Source: Geobacter sp. UBA5730 (GTDB lineage Bacteria > Desulfobacterota > Desulfuromonadia > Geobacterales > Pseudopelobacteraceae). From it: a stretch of 64,000 nucleotides of DNA. Each line of letters starts with the position of its first letter. The first letter of the stretch is position 1. Location: positions 310,001 through 374,000 of the forward strand of contig DIGE01000014.1 of NCBI GenBank assembly GCA_002419465.1, given 5' to 3'. The notes beneath the pieces were generated by a model. The model did no database searches and was not told the DNA's origin. It was given only the letters and a program-made list of their open reading frames with translations. The position numbers and the translations under genes are program-made. Below, piece after piece: positions 1-8,296 of the stretch.

Positions 1-75
1 AAGATCCGGGAAACCGAATCAGCCATTGACATTGAGGAACTGGTCAGCAAGTTTATCCACGGAAATGTCGACTAG
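1..75 (+). CDS. C-terminal tail of a truncated upstream protein, probably MlaD/MCE family
   Basis: The first 24 codons of the window form an open frame ending in TAG at 73-75, nine bases before the TolC-like start. The tail is acidic and helical-looking and carries no family motif. The following tolC-like and mlaC genes belong to an Mla (lipid ABC transport) operon, and in related bacteria the MCE-domain substrate-binding subunit MlaD usually precedes them. The assignment therefore rests on context only. Confidence 0.55.
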   Translation, partial: KIRETESAIDIEELVSKFIHGNVD

Positions 76-84
76 GAGCAACAG

Positions 85-1467
85 ATGAAGCGACACCTGA
101 ACTGCATACTGACCGCCCTGGCCTTCACCCTGACCACCACGGCCACCGCCCTGGCCGGCAGTCCCGGCCAGACCACGCTGGTACTGGATCTTGACGAGTG
201 TATCCGCACCGCCCTTAAGTCTGCACCCGAAATCGGCGAGGCGCAGGCCGATCTGGAGCTGACCAGTTCCAAACTGCAGGAGGCCAAATCCTACCGTTAT
301 CCCCAGATGGATCTGCTGGCCCTGTTCGGTCCGGCTCCCGGCGCCAAACGTGAAGATATTTCCCCGGTTGTCAACACTGACAAGTCGTTCAGCGTCAAGG
401 AGATGACCTGGTTTACCAGCGCTGATCTGCTGATCACTCAGCCGTTATGGACCTTCGGCAAGATCAGTGAAAACATGAAGGCCGCCACCCACGGCATTGA
501 GGTGGACAAGGCCAAGAAGCAGCAAAAAGCCAACGAGATTGCTCTGGAGGTCAAAAAGTACTACTACGGCGTGCTGCTGGCCCGGGAAATGAAGGGCGTC
601 CTGAACGAACTGCAGGACTACATAGATACCGGCAAGAAGAAAGTGCGCCAGCTGATTGAAAATGAAGTGCCTTCCGGCGACGAGATAGATCTCTACAAGC
701 TCGACGCCTATGCCGGTTCCATTAACAAATTTATGGAAGAAGCCAAAAAGGGCGAGCAGTTGGCCCTGGCTGCACTCAAGGCGCGGCTTAACCTGGGCGA
801 CAACATGGATGTCGAGGTTGCCACCGAGCGCTTGACCATGGACAGCGAACCAGCGGGAGACATTGAAACCTTCATTGAACGCTCCCGCTTGCAGCGACCG
901 GAGTTCAAGCAGCTCAAAGAAGGTCTGGCAGCCCGTACGGCGCTGGTGGATGCCGCTAAGGCCAACTATTACCCCGATGTTTTCCTGGCCGGCGTGATCT
1001 CCTGGGCCTACGCCGACAAGCGTGACCGGATCGACAATCCCTACATCAGCGACCGTTTCCAGCACGCCTACGGCGGTGTCGCCCTGGGCCTGAAGTGGCA
1101 CCTGGATTTCGGCATTATCGGGTCAAGGGTTGCTGCTGAGCAGGCTCAGCTGAACCGCCTGCAAAGTACCAACAGCTATGCCGAGGCCTTTATTCCCCTC
1201 CAGATCCGCAAGGCCTGGCTGGAGATGAAAGAGGCTGAAAAGGTGGTCACCGTCACCCATGACGCGTATAAGAGCGCCAAGAAGTGGGGGGCGGCTGCCC
1301 TGGCCAACTTCGATTTCGGCATCGGCAATCCGCGGGACGTGTTTGAAGCGGCCGAGATTTATGGCAAGATGAAAGGCGACCACTACCAGGCTATCTACAA
1401 CTATAAACTGGCCAAGGCCAACCTGGACCATGCCATCGGCGAGCTGCCGGTGGCGCCACGCAAATAG
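85..1467 (+). CDS. TolC-family outer membrane channel protein
   Basis: The 460-residue product starts with a basic/hydrophobic signal peptide ending near TALAG at residue 25. The rest is long amphipathic helices interrupted by short strand segments, as in TolC/OEP channels, with two repeated OEP halves (about 35-240 and 255-450). Length fits the family. A GGAGC ribosome site lies just upstream of the ATG, and the preceding reading frame ends 9 bases earlier. It sits between a probable MlaD tail and mlaC, so it most likely provides an outer membrane outlet or inlet for an Mla-type lipid or solvent-tolerance ABC system. The substrate cannot be read from the sequence. Confidence 0.88.
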   Translation: MKRHLNCILTALAFTLTTTATALAGSPGQTTLVLDLDECIRTALKSAPEIGEAQADLELTSSKLQEAKSYRYPQMDLLALFGPAPGAKREDISPVVNTDKSFSVKEMTWFTSADLLITQPLWTFGKISENMKAATHGIEVDKAKKQQKANEIALEVKKYYYGVLLAREMKGVLNELQDYIDTGKKKVRQLIENEVPSGDEIDLYKLDAYAGSINKFMEEAKKGEQLALAALKARLNLGDNMDVEVATERLTMDSEPAGDIETFIERSRLQRPEFKQLKEGLAARTALVDAAKANYYPDVFLAGVISWAYADKRDRIDNPYISDRFQHAYGGVALGLKWHLDFGIIGSRVAAEQAQLNRLQSTNSYAEAFIPLQIRKAWLEMKEAEKVVTVTHDAYKSAKKWGAAALANFDFGIGNPRDVFEAAEIYGKMKGDHYQAIYNYKLAKANLDHAIGELPVAPRK

Positions 1468-1491
1468 GTTCCCCAAGGAGGAAGCATATCC

Positions 1492-2091
1492 ATGTTGAAA
1501 CGCATCTGCATCATAGTACTCTGCTGCCTGTTACTTTCGAATACCGCCTTCGCCTCGATCACCGCAGACGTCAAGCGTACGGTTGATGACATCATCAAGA
1601 TCGTCACCGATAACGACCTCAAAAGAACCTCCAATGAGCAGAAGCGTCGCGGCGCCATTAAAAAGGTTCTCAGCGACATTTTTGATCACCAGGAAATGGC
1701 CAAGCGTTCCCTGGGCAAACACTGGAACCAGCGTTCTCCGGCCGAGCGCAAGCTTTTTGTTGACCTGTTCGCCTCTCTGCTGGAAAATTCCTATGCGAGC
1801 AAAATCGAATCCTACAACAATGAAAAAGTGGTCTATGTCAAGGAGGTCGTTGATGGTGATCACGCCGAGGTCAAATCCAAGATTATCACTCCCAAAAAAG
1901 ATGAGTTTACTTTGGATTATCGTTTGATGAAGGAATCTGGCGGGAAATGGATGGTCTACGATGTGGTGATTGAAGGGGTCAGCCTGGTCTCCAACTACCG
2001 CACACAGTTCAACAAGATTATCTCCGCGAACGGCTATCCCGAGTTGGTAAAAAAACTGCAAGCCAAAGACAACGAGGTTAAACTCCAGTAA
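1492..2091 (+). CDS. mlaC: MlaC/Ttg2D-type periplasmic phospholipid-binding protein
   Basis: The 199-residue protein has a signal peptide of about 22 residues (hydrophobic stretch ending at NTAFA) and then the helical/NTF2-like fold typical of MlaC. Residues such as the RSLGKHWNQRSPAER segment and the VVIEGVSLVSNYRTQFNKII segment match the family. MlaC ferries phospholipid between the inner membrane MlaFEDB complex and the outer membrane. A strong AAGGAGGA ribosome site precedes the ATG. It lies 24 bases after the tolC-like gene, consistent with a single Mla operon. No terminator is evident before the cold shock promoter. Confidence 0.9.
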   Translation: MLKRICIIVLCCLLLSNTAFASITADVKRTVDDIIKIVTDNDLKRTSNEQKRRGAIKKVLSDIFDHQEMAKRSLGKHWNQRSPAERKLFVDLFASLLENSYASKIESYNNEKVVYVKEVVDGDHAEVKSKIITPKKDEFTLDYRLMKESGGKWMVYDVVIEGVSLVSNYRTQFNKIISANGYPELVKKLQAKDNEVKLQ

Positions 2092-2109
2092 CCCGGCCGG
2101 CATTTACCC

Positions 2110-2138
2110 TTGACAGCCTCTTTCTGCTGTGCTACAGG
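2110..2138 (+). promoter_or_regulatory. Putative sigma-70 promoter for the cold shock gene
   Basis: A perfect -35 (TTGACA, 2110-2115) is followed by a 17-base spacer and a weak -10 (TACAGG, 2133-2138) preceded by a TGC extended -10 motif. Transcription from about 2145 would give a leader of about 145 bases before the cspA-type start. Long leaders are characteristic of cold shock mRNAs, where they act as temperature-responsive structures. Confidence 0.55.
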
Positions 2139-2288
2139 GACGCTGCAATAAGTTTCGGACGTGTTGGCAGCATTCACGTAGCACCCGCTGGACGTGCCCG
2201 CCATGGCAACTCTCCTGCACCGGTTCCGGAAACTTAGGCATCACTTAGCATCCGGCACGACCGGTAAACCACGAAGGAGGAAGTAAAG

Positions 2289-2492
2289 ATGGCTCAAGGC
2301 AAGGTCAAGTGGTTCAATGACACCAAGGGGTTTGGCTTCATCGAGCAAGAAGGTGGCGAGGACGTTTTCGTACACTTTTCTGCGATTCAGAGCGAGGGTT
2401 TCAAATCCCTGGCCGAGGGTGAGACCGTTAGCTTCGACATCGTACAAGGCCCCAAAGGCCTGCAAGCTGCCAACGTGCTGAAAACCAAGTAA
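2289..2492 (+). CDS. CspA-family cold shock protein
   Basis: The 67-residue single OB-fold protein contains RNP1 (KGFGFIEQ, about residues 13-20) and RNP2 (VFVHFSAI, about 26-33), the single-stranded nucleic acid-binding motifs of the family. It would act as an RNA chaperone. AAGGAGG lies eight bases upstream of the ATG. It is a monocistronic unit with its own candidate promoter, a long leader and a terminator at 2518-2551. Which Csp paralogue it is cannot be told from one window. Confidence 0.97.
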   Translation: MAQGKVKWFNDTKGFGFIEQEGGEDVFVHFSAIQSEGFKSLAEGETVSFDIVQGPKGLQAANVLKTK

Positions 2493-2517
2493 AACATTCG
2501 TACGCCAGACAACCATA

Positions 2518-2551
2518 CGCCCTGCTGGCTACTCAGCGGGGCGTTCTTTTT
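2518..2551 (+). terminator. Intrinsic terminator of the cold shock gene
   Basis: A 9-bp stem (CGCCCTGCT pairing with AGCGGGGCG, one G-U) with an 8-base loop is followed by TTCTTTTT. It begins 25 bases after the stop codon and ends at the stop of the convergent ygiQ-like gene. Confidence 0.85.
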
Positions 2552-4344
2552 CAGCGTGTGATCTTTTTCGGTCGTCGTGCCCCGGTCTGCAACAAATCAA
2601 GACGCTTGAGCAGGTCGTTACGTCCCATCTCCTGCAACAGCTTCCGCGCACGGGCCCGTTCCTCTGGCAGGTGCCAGAGCAACAATCCCTTCTGCAAACG
2701 CCGCTCACGATCGCTGCGGGCGATATACACGGTCTGGCCCGTAGTCGGATCCATCCCGGTATAAAACATACAGCTGGCCGTAGTTCCGGGGGTCGGCGTA
2801 AACTCCTGCACCTGCTCCACCTGCAGCCGCAGGCGCTGCAGCGCACCGGCAAGCTCCACCATTGCGTCCAGACTGCAGCCGGGATGACCAGCCATCAGAT
2901 AGGGCACCACCGCCTGACGTTTGCCGACCTTGGCGGATTCATCGCGAAAACGGGTTAAAAACCTTTCAAACACCGCCCCATCCGGCTTACGCATCATGGC
3001 CGCCACTGAAGTGGAAAGATGTTCGGGCGCCACCTTCAGCAGCCCGCCGACGTGGTGGGCCACCAGCTCTCTGAAATAGTTGGGCTGGCGCTCCAGCAGA
3101 TCATGCCGCACCCCGGAGGATACCACCAGCTGGCGCACTGCCGGCATGCCACGGACCTTCTGCAACAGGCCTGCCGCCTTTACATCACTGCAATCGAGAT
3201 TCGGGCAGATGGCAGGATGCAGGCAACTGGGCCGCCGGCACCCGTGACCGGAGTCCTTCGCACCACAGGCCAGGCCATACATATTGGCAGTCGGGCCGCC
3301 CAGATCGCTGATCTGGCCCTTAAACCAGCTTTTACCGGTTATACTGGCGACCTCCTGCTGCACCGACTGCAGGCTGCGAGACTGGATGAATGTGCCTTGG
3401 TGCATGGTAATGGCACAGAAGGAACAGCCGCCAAAACAGCCGCGGTGGGTGGTGATGGAGCACTTGATCTGATCAAAGGCAGGAATCAGGTCACGATGGC
3501 AGGGGTGGGGTTCCCGACTGAACGGCAAGCCATACACGGCATCCAGTTCGTCGCTGGTGAGCGGCAATCCAGGAGGATTACAGACCACCAGGCGATCAGC
3601 ATGAAGCTGGGCCAACGGCCGGCCGCAATACGGGTTTTGCTCCTGTTCCAATAGTCGTTGAGCCTGAGCAAAGGCGGCCTTGCCGGTAGTCACCTGCTCC
3701 CATGAGGGCAGCAGCAGCGCAGATTCGGGAGCCTGTCGCGCCAGGAAACAGGTGCCCCGCAGGTCACGGATGGCGTCGAACGGCTCTCCTCCACGCAACC
3801 GCTGGGCCAGTTCCAGCAGGGGACCTTCTCCCATGCCATACACCAGCAGGTCCGCCTTGGCGTCCAGCAGGATCGAACGCCGCAGCTTGTCTTCCCAGAA
3901 GTCGTAGTGCACGACGCGACGCAGGGAGGCCTCAATGCCGCCCAGCACGACCGGTACGTCCTTGTAGGCTTCTTTCAGGCGAGAGGTGTAGATGATGGTA
4001 GCACGATTGGGGCGGGCGCCGTGACGTCCGCCGGGGGTATAGGCATCGTCATGGCGCAGCTTTTTCTGCGGTGTGTAGTGGGCTACCATTGAGTCCATGG
4101 CCCCGGATGAGACGCCAAAAAACAGCCGGGGGCGCCCCAGTGCCATAAACGGCTCCTTGGTGCGCCAATCCGGCTGGGGGATGATGCCGACCCGAAAACC
4201 ATGGGCCTCCAGCCAACGCCCCAGCAGCGGCACCCCAAAGGCCGGGTGGTCAACATAGGCATCGCCGCTGACCAGGATCACATCCAGCTGCTCCCAGCCC
4301 CGGCGACGGGCCTCCTCCAGCGTCGTGGGTAGCGGGCGGCTCAA
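2551..4344 (-). CDS. YgiQ-family radical SAM protein
   Basis: The protein of about 597 residues begins with the family opening PLPTTLEEARRRGWEQLD followed by VILVSGDAYVDHP. The radical SAM cluster motif is RGCFGGCSFC (CxxxCxxC) in the middle, and the C-terminal extension typical of YgiQ (DUF3362) ends in a basic tail. The function of the family is unresolved. I chose the TTG at 4344 because it overlaps the argC stop (TTGA) and matches the family N-terminus. A GTG at 4392 in the same frame would add 16 residues that look like out-of-frame argC sequence and has no ribosome site. Last gene of the rplM-rpsI-argC run. Confidence 0.93.
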   Translation of the reverse strand: MSRPLPTTLEEARRRGWEQLDVILVSGDAYVDHPAFGVPLLGRWLEAHGFRVGIIPQPDWRTKEPFMALGRPRLFFGVSSGAMDSMVAHYTPQKKLRHDDAYTPGGRHGARPNRATIIYTSRLKEAYKDVPVVLGGIEASLRRVVHYDFWEDKLRRSILLDAKADLLVYGMGEGPLLELAQRLRGGEPFDAIRDLRGTCFLARQAPESALLLPSWEQVTTGKAAFAQAQRLLEQEQNPYCGRPLAQLHADRLVVCNPPGLPLTSDELDAVYGLPFSREPHPCHRDLIPAFDQIKCSITTHRGCFGGCSFCAITMHQGTFIQSRSLQSVQQEVASITGKSWFKGQISDLGGPTANMYGLACGAKDSGHGCRRPSCLHPAICPNLDCSDVKAAGLLQKVRGMPAVRQLVVSSGVRHDLLERQPNYFRELVAHHVGGLLKVAPEHLSTSVAAMMRKPDGAVFERFLTRFRDESAKVGKRQAVVPYLMAGHPGCSLDAMVELAGALQRLRLQVEQVQEFTPTPGTTASCMFYTGMDPTTGQTVYIARSDRERRLQKGLLLWHLPEERARARKLLQEMGRNDLLKRLDLLQTGARRPKKITR

Positions 4345-5381
4345 GGGAACAGGGCCAAACCTTCCAACCCGAGCGTTTCTGGAAAACCACACAACAGGTT
4401 CATGTTCTGGATCGCCTGCCCTGAGGCCCCCTTGACCAGGTTGTCGATGGCCGAGACCACAATGATCCGGTTGGTACGGCTGTCCAGGGTGACGCCGATA
4501 TCACAGAAGTTGGAGCCGCGCACAAAGGCGGTGGAGGGGAACTGTCCCTTGGGCAGCGGCCGTACAAACGGCTCGTCCCGATAAGCAGATGCATACAGGG
4601 CCACCAGTTCATCCGCACTGACGGGCCTGGCAGGTGTTGCATAAATGGTGGAAAGGATGCCGCGGTCCATCGGTACCAGATGGGGGGTGAAGGTAATGGT
4701 AATCGACTGCCCGGCCAGTTCCGACAACTCCTGCTCAATCTCGGGCGTATGCCGGTGCAGGCCGCCTACGCCGTACGCCTTGAACCCCTCATTAACCTCG
4801 CAATACAGCGAATCAGCCTTGGCTGACCGGCCAGCACCGCTGACACCGGAACCAGAGTCGGCGATGATGCTGGCCGGATCAATCAGCCCGGCATCAAGCA
4901 ACGGCTTGAGCGCCAGAATAATGCTAGTGGGATAGCAACCCGGATTGGCTACCAGACGTGCCGTTTTGATCTTCGCCCGCCGCAGTTCCGGCAGCCCATA
5001 AACCGCTTCAGGCAGCAGTTCAGGATTTTTGTGGGGCTCATACCAGGCGCCATAGACGGCTTGATCATGGAGCCGGTAGTCAGCAGAGAGATCAACCACC
5101 TGCCTGCCTGCAGTCAGCATGGCTGGCACTACCGTCATTGCGGCCTGATGCGGCAGGGCAGTAAAAATCAGCTGAGCCTTGGCAGCTATGGCTGCAGGTT
5201 CCAACGGCTCCAGCACAAGGTCGCAGCGGCCCCGCAGACTCGGAAACAGCTCGGAGATCGGCTTTCCGGCGCTCTGTTCCGAGGTGACACTCGTGATGAC
5301 CACCTCAGGGTGCCGGTCCAACAGCCTGATCAACTCAAGACCGGTGTACCCGCTGGCTCCAACGATAGCGACAGTTGTCAT
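4341..5381 (-). CDS. argC: N-acetyl-gamma-glutamyl-phosphate reductase
   Basis: The 346-residue enzyme catalyses NADPH-dependent reduction of N-acetylglutamyl phosphate, the third step of arginine synthesis. The nucleotide-binding GASGYTGLELIRLL lies at residues 8-21, and the catalytic cysteine is C149 in NPGCYPT. The ATG at 5381 has a GGAGG site and fits the family N-terminus; an upstream in-frame ATG at 5438 would add 19 non-homologous residues. It follows rpsI by 85 bases that contain a strong hairpin and overlaps the ygiQ-like start by four bases. Confidence 0.97.
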   Translation of the reverse strand: MTTVAIVGASGYTGLELIRLLDRHPEVVITSVTSEQSAGKPISELFPSLRGRCDLVLEPLEPAAIAAKAQLIFTALPHQAAMTVVPAMLTAGRQVVDLSADYRLHDQAVYGAWYEPHKNPELLPEAVYGLPELRRAKIKTARLVANPGCYPTSIILALKPLLDAGLIDPASIIADSGSGVSGAGRSAKADSLYCEVNEGFKAYGVGGLHRHTPEIEQELSELAGQSITITFTPHLVPMDRGILSTIYATPARPVSADELVALYASAYRDEPFVRPLPKGQFPSTAFVRGSNFCDIGVTLDSRTNRIIVVSAIDNLVKGASGQAIQNMNLLCGFPETLGLEGLALFP

Positions 5382-5400
5382 GCAGACCTCCAGAAACGGT

Positions 5401-5432
5401 GAAAGGGAACGCCCTGACGGGCCTTCCCTTTC
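5401..5432 (-). other. Strong hairpin in the rpsI-argC spacer
   Basis: GAAAGGGAA pairs perfectly with TTCCCTTTC (9 bp), and after one mismatch an inner GCCC/GGGC stem closes a 4-base loop. It has no U tract on either strand, so it is not a classical terminator. It lies 20 bases before the argC start, where it could act as an mRNA processing or stability element, or weaken read-through from the ribosomal protein genes into argC. That role is inferred. Confidence 0.5.
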
Positions 5433-5466
5433 AACCATGGTTGATGCAGCCGTTTCCGGCGACTGA

Positions 5467-5859
5467 TTAGCGCTTGGAGAACTGGAAGCGGGCGCGGGCT
5501 GCCTTACGTCCGTACTTCTTCCGCTCTTTAACGCGCGAGTCGCGGGTGATGAAACCGGCCTTCTTCAGGTTGGGGCGCAGCTCAGGATCGGATTCCAGCA
5601 AAGCCTTGGTGATGCCGTGCTTGATGGCACCGGCCTGACCGGAGTCGCCGCCGCCGCAAACATTGACAAAGATGTCAAACTTGCCGACGTTCTCGGTCAG
5701 CTCCAGCGGTTGGCGAACCACCATCTTGGAGGTCTCGCGACCGAAATACTCGTCAAGGGACTTGTTATTGACCACAATCCGGCCGGCGCCGGGCTTGAGC
5801 CAAACACGGGCAATGGAGCTTTTCCGCTTACCTGTACCGTAGAAACTTACAGCTGCCAT
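5467..5859 (-). CDS. rpsI: 30S ribosomal protein S9
   Basis: The 130-residue protein has the hallmark YGTGKRKSSIARVWLKPG near the N-terminus and the highly basic C-terminal tail ending KARARFQFSKR-like, the tail that reaches the decoding site. The length is typical. It is 38 bases downstream of rplM, the universal gene pair. A GGAG-type site precedes the ATG. Confidence 0.99.
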   Translation of the reverse strand: MAAVSFYGTGKRKSSIARVWLKPGAGRIVVNNKSLDEYFGRETSKMVVRQPLELTENVGKFDIFVNVCGGGDSGQAGAIKHGITKALLESDPELRPNLKKAGFITRDSRVKERKKYGRKAARARFQFSKR

Positions 5860-5897
5860 GGTGCTATCTCCTTGAAACGTGAACGTTTAACCGTTGA

Positions 5898-6326
5898 TTA
5901 CAGGCCCAGCGCCTTGGGCTGCTGTGCCTCGTGGGGATGAGCGGAACCGGTGTAGACCTTGAGCTTCTTCAACATATGGCGGGCCAGCTTGTTCTTGGGA
6001 AGCATCCCTTTGACCGCCTTGCGGATCAACTCTTCCGGCTTTTTGGTCAGCAACGCACCGGCGGTGGTCTCTTTCAGGCCGCCGGGGAAGCCGGTATGGC
6101 TATAATAGACCTTGCCTGCCAGCTTGTTACCGGTCAGCGCGATCTTTTCAGCATTCAGCACGACCACGAAATCACCGGTATCGACGCTGGGGGTGTAAAT
6201 CGGCTTATGCTTGCCGCGCAGGACATTGGCAATCTGGGTAGCCAAGCGACCAAGCACCACATTTTCGGCATCCACCACAAACCACTGATGGGTAACTGTC
6301 TCTTTTTTTGCAACTTCGGTTTTCAT
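5898..6326 (-). CDS. rplM: 50S ribosomal protein L13
   Basis: The 142-residue product starts MKTEVAKKETVTHQWFVVDA, contains the family signature segment VLGRLATQIANVLRGKHKP, and ends with LKVYTGSAHPHEAQQPKAL. The ATG at 6326 has a GAGGGT site and matches the family; the frame is open further upstream, but that stretch overlaps the promoter. First gene of the rplM-rpsI-argC-ygiQ run, with a clear promoter at 6384-6413. Confidence 0.98.
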   Translation of the reverse strand: MKTEVAKKETVTHQWFVVDAENVVLGRLATQIANVLRGKHKPIYTPSVDTGDFVVVLNAEKIALTGNKLAGKVYYSHTGFPGGLKETTAGALLTKKPEELIRKAVKGMLPKNKLARHMLKKLKVYTGSAHPHEAQQPKALGL

Positions 6327-6383
6327 TGCGACCCTCACACCGACCCGCTCGTTACGGATCGAATTGGTAATACGAAGAGGTGC

Positions 6384-6413
6384 ACAATACGTGAGACAGC
6401 AGATCGGTGTCAA
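6384..6413 (-). promoter_or_regulatory. Sigma-70-type promoter of rplM-rpsI
   Basis: On the minus strand there is a perfect -35 TTGACA (6408-6413), an 18-base spacer and -10 TATTGT (6384-6389). It lies about 50 bases upstream of the rplM start, leaving a short leader. Confidence 0.7.
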
Positions 6414-6532
6414 GTAAAAAATATACGCTATCCCTGAACAGAGTTGCCAGTACTCGTTCTTTCATGCTAGAGAGAATAGCTTGCCTGACCCGAGCTTGGG
6501 GGACTGCCCCTCTGAAGAGGACAAAACCAGCC

Positions 6533-6820
6533 ATGAGCATTACCTGCACCGAAATTGACCATGTTGCCCGCCTGGCTCGCCTGGCGCTGAGCGATGCCGA
6601 AAAAGAACTTTTCACCAGCCAGATGTCGGCCATCCTGAGCTATGCGGAGACCCTGAACGGGCTGGACACCGATGGCATCTCCCCCACATCCCGTGCGGTT
6701 CCGGTGGAAAACGCCTTCCGTGCCGATGCGGTTTCCGCTTCCATCGGCACCGACCAGGCACTGGCCAACGCGCCCGACCGGGTTGACTCCTTTTTTCGGG
6801 TCCCCCCGGTGATCGAATAA
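6533..6820 (+). CDS. gatC: Asp-tRNA(Asn)/Glu-tRNA(Gln) amidotransferase subunit C
   Basis: The 95-residue subunit starts MSITCTEIDHVARLARLAL and has the C-terminal ENAFRADAV and FFRVPPVIE segments typical of GatC, which stabilises GatA in the GatCAB complex. The ATG at 6533 follows an AAGAGG site; the frame is open upstream but the extension is not GatC-like. It is 18 bases before gatA, the start of a gatCAB operon for indirect Asn/Gln aminoacylation. Confidence 0.97.
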   Translation: MSITCTEIDHVARLARLALSDAEKELFTSQMSAILSYAETLNGLDTDGISPTSRAVPVENAFRADAVSASIGTDQALANAPDRVDSFFRVPPVIE

Positions 6821-6838
6821 CAACAGGATATACAAACC

Positions 6839-8296
6839 ATGGAACTGCACACCCTCACCATTCACCAGCTGCATCAGCTACTGAAAAGCCGTCAGGTTTC
6901 CTCGGTAGAGGCTACCAGATCCCTACTGGCACGGATTGAGGCCACTGATTCCCGAATCAATGCCTTTATCACCGTGGCTGCCGACCAGGCCATGACGGCG
7001 GCAGAAGTGGCTGACCAACGGATCGGTAGTGGCGACTGCGCACCGCTGACCGGCGTACCGGTAGCCCTCAAAGATATCTTCCTCACCGAGGGGCTGCGCA
7101 CCACCTGTGCCTCGCGCATGCTGGAAAACTTCATTGCCCCCTACGACGCCACCGCCTGGGCCAACATGAAAAAACAGGGCGCCGTGCTGCTGGGCAAGCT
7201 AAACCAGGACGAATTTGCCATGGGTTCCTCCAGCGAGAACAGCGCGTTCGGCGCTACCCGCAACCCTTGGGACACCAACCGGATTCCGGGCGGTTCATCG
7301 GGAGGCTCGGCTGCTGCCATTGCCGCACAACAGGCTATTGCCACATTAGGGACCGACACCGGCGGCTCGATCCGCCAGCCCGCCTCCCACTGCGGCTGTG
7401 TTGGCCTGAAACCAACCTACGGGCGAGTTTCCCGCCATGGTGTGATCGCCTATGCCTCATCCCTTGACCAGGTAGGGCCGGTCACCCGCGATGTGACCGA
7501 CGCAGCCTTGCTGCTACAGACCATCGCCGGCCACGACCCGCTGGACTCGACCAGCGTTGCTCAAGCGGTCCCTGATTACAGCGCAGCCTTGAAAAATGAT
7601 GTGAAGAGGCTGAAAATCGGCCTGCCCAAAGAATACTTTATTGATGGCCTTGATCAGGATGTGCAGCGCGCCATGGACAACGCCATCGCCCACTTGCGCT
7701 CCCAGGGTGCCGAGTTCGTCGAGGTTTCGTTGCCCCATACCGCCTACGCGGTGGCCTGTTATTACCTGATCGCCACAGCCGAAGCCAGCTCCAACCTGGC
7801 TCGCTATGAAGGGGTCCGTTTCGGCCGTCGCGCCAGTGAAGCCCAAGGGCTGATCGAAATGATGTCCCAGTCCCGGGCAGAAGGGTTCGGCGCCGAGGTC
7901 AAGCGCCGGATCATGTTGGGCACCTACGCACTCTCCTCCGGTTACTATGACGCTTACTACCTGAAGGCCCAAAAGGTCCGCACACTGATTCAACGGGACT
8001 TCAACGAAGCCTTCAAGCAAGTAGATATCCTGCTGACCCCGGTGGCCCCCACCCCGGCCTTCAGGATTGGCGAAAAGACTGCCGACCCGCTGCAGATGTA
8101 TCTCTCCGACATTTTCACCATCCCGGTCAATCTGGCTGGCACCTGCGGCATCTCGATACCGGCACAACCATCTGCAGACGGACTGCCGATCGGTCTGCAG
8201 CTGATCGGCCGCCCCTTTGGCGAAGAAACGATCCTGCAGGCCGCCTACAGCTTTGAACAGACCACCGACTGGCACAGACAGAAAGCAGCGCTATGA
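6839..8296 (+). CDS. gatA: Glutamyl-tRNA(Gln) amidotransferase subunit A
   Basis: The 485-residue amidase-signature enzyme releases ammonia from glutamine for transfer in GatB. The Ser-cis-Ser-Lys triad is visible as K78 (VALKDIF), S153 in the GGSSGGSAAA motif and S177 (GTDTGGSIRQPA). Length and ends fit the family. It overlaps gatB by four bases (ATGA), implying translational coupling. Confidence 0.99.
   Translation: MELHTLTIHQLHQLLKSRQVSSVEATRSLLARIEATDSRINAFITVAADQAMTAAEVADQRIGSGDCAPLTGVPVALKDIFLTEGLRTTCASRMLENFIAPYDATAWANMKKQGAVLLGKLNQDEFAMGSSSENSAFGATRNPWDTNRIPGGSSGGSAAAIAAQQAIATLGTDTGGSIRQPASHCGCVGLKPTYGRVSRHGVIAYASSLDQVGPVTRDVTDAALLLQTIAGHDPLDSTSVAQAVPDYSAALKNDVKRLKIGLPKEYFIDGLDQDVQRAMDNAIAHLRSQGAEFVEVSLPHTAYAVACYYLIATAEASSNLARYEGVRFGRRASEAQGLIEMMSQSRAEGFGAEVKRRIMLGTYALSSGYYDAYYLKAQKVRTLIQRDFNEAFKQVDILLTPVAPTPAFRIGEKTADPLQMYLSDIFTIPVNLAGTCGISIPAQPSADGLPIGLQLIGRPFGEETILQAAYSFEQTTDWHRQKAAL

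Noticed and set aside
2092..2288. Known riboswitch in the cold shock leader
   Set aside because: No riboswitch motif seen; the leader is long but consistent with ordinary cold shock mRNA structure.
6414..6532. Promoter for gatCAB (TTGCCA with CTAGAG 17 bases later)
   Set aside because: The -10 match is too weak to report.
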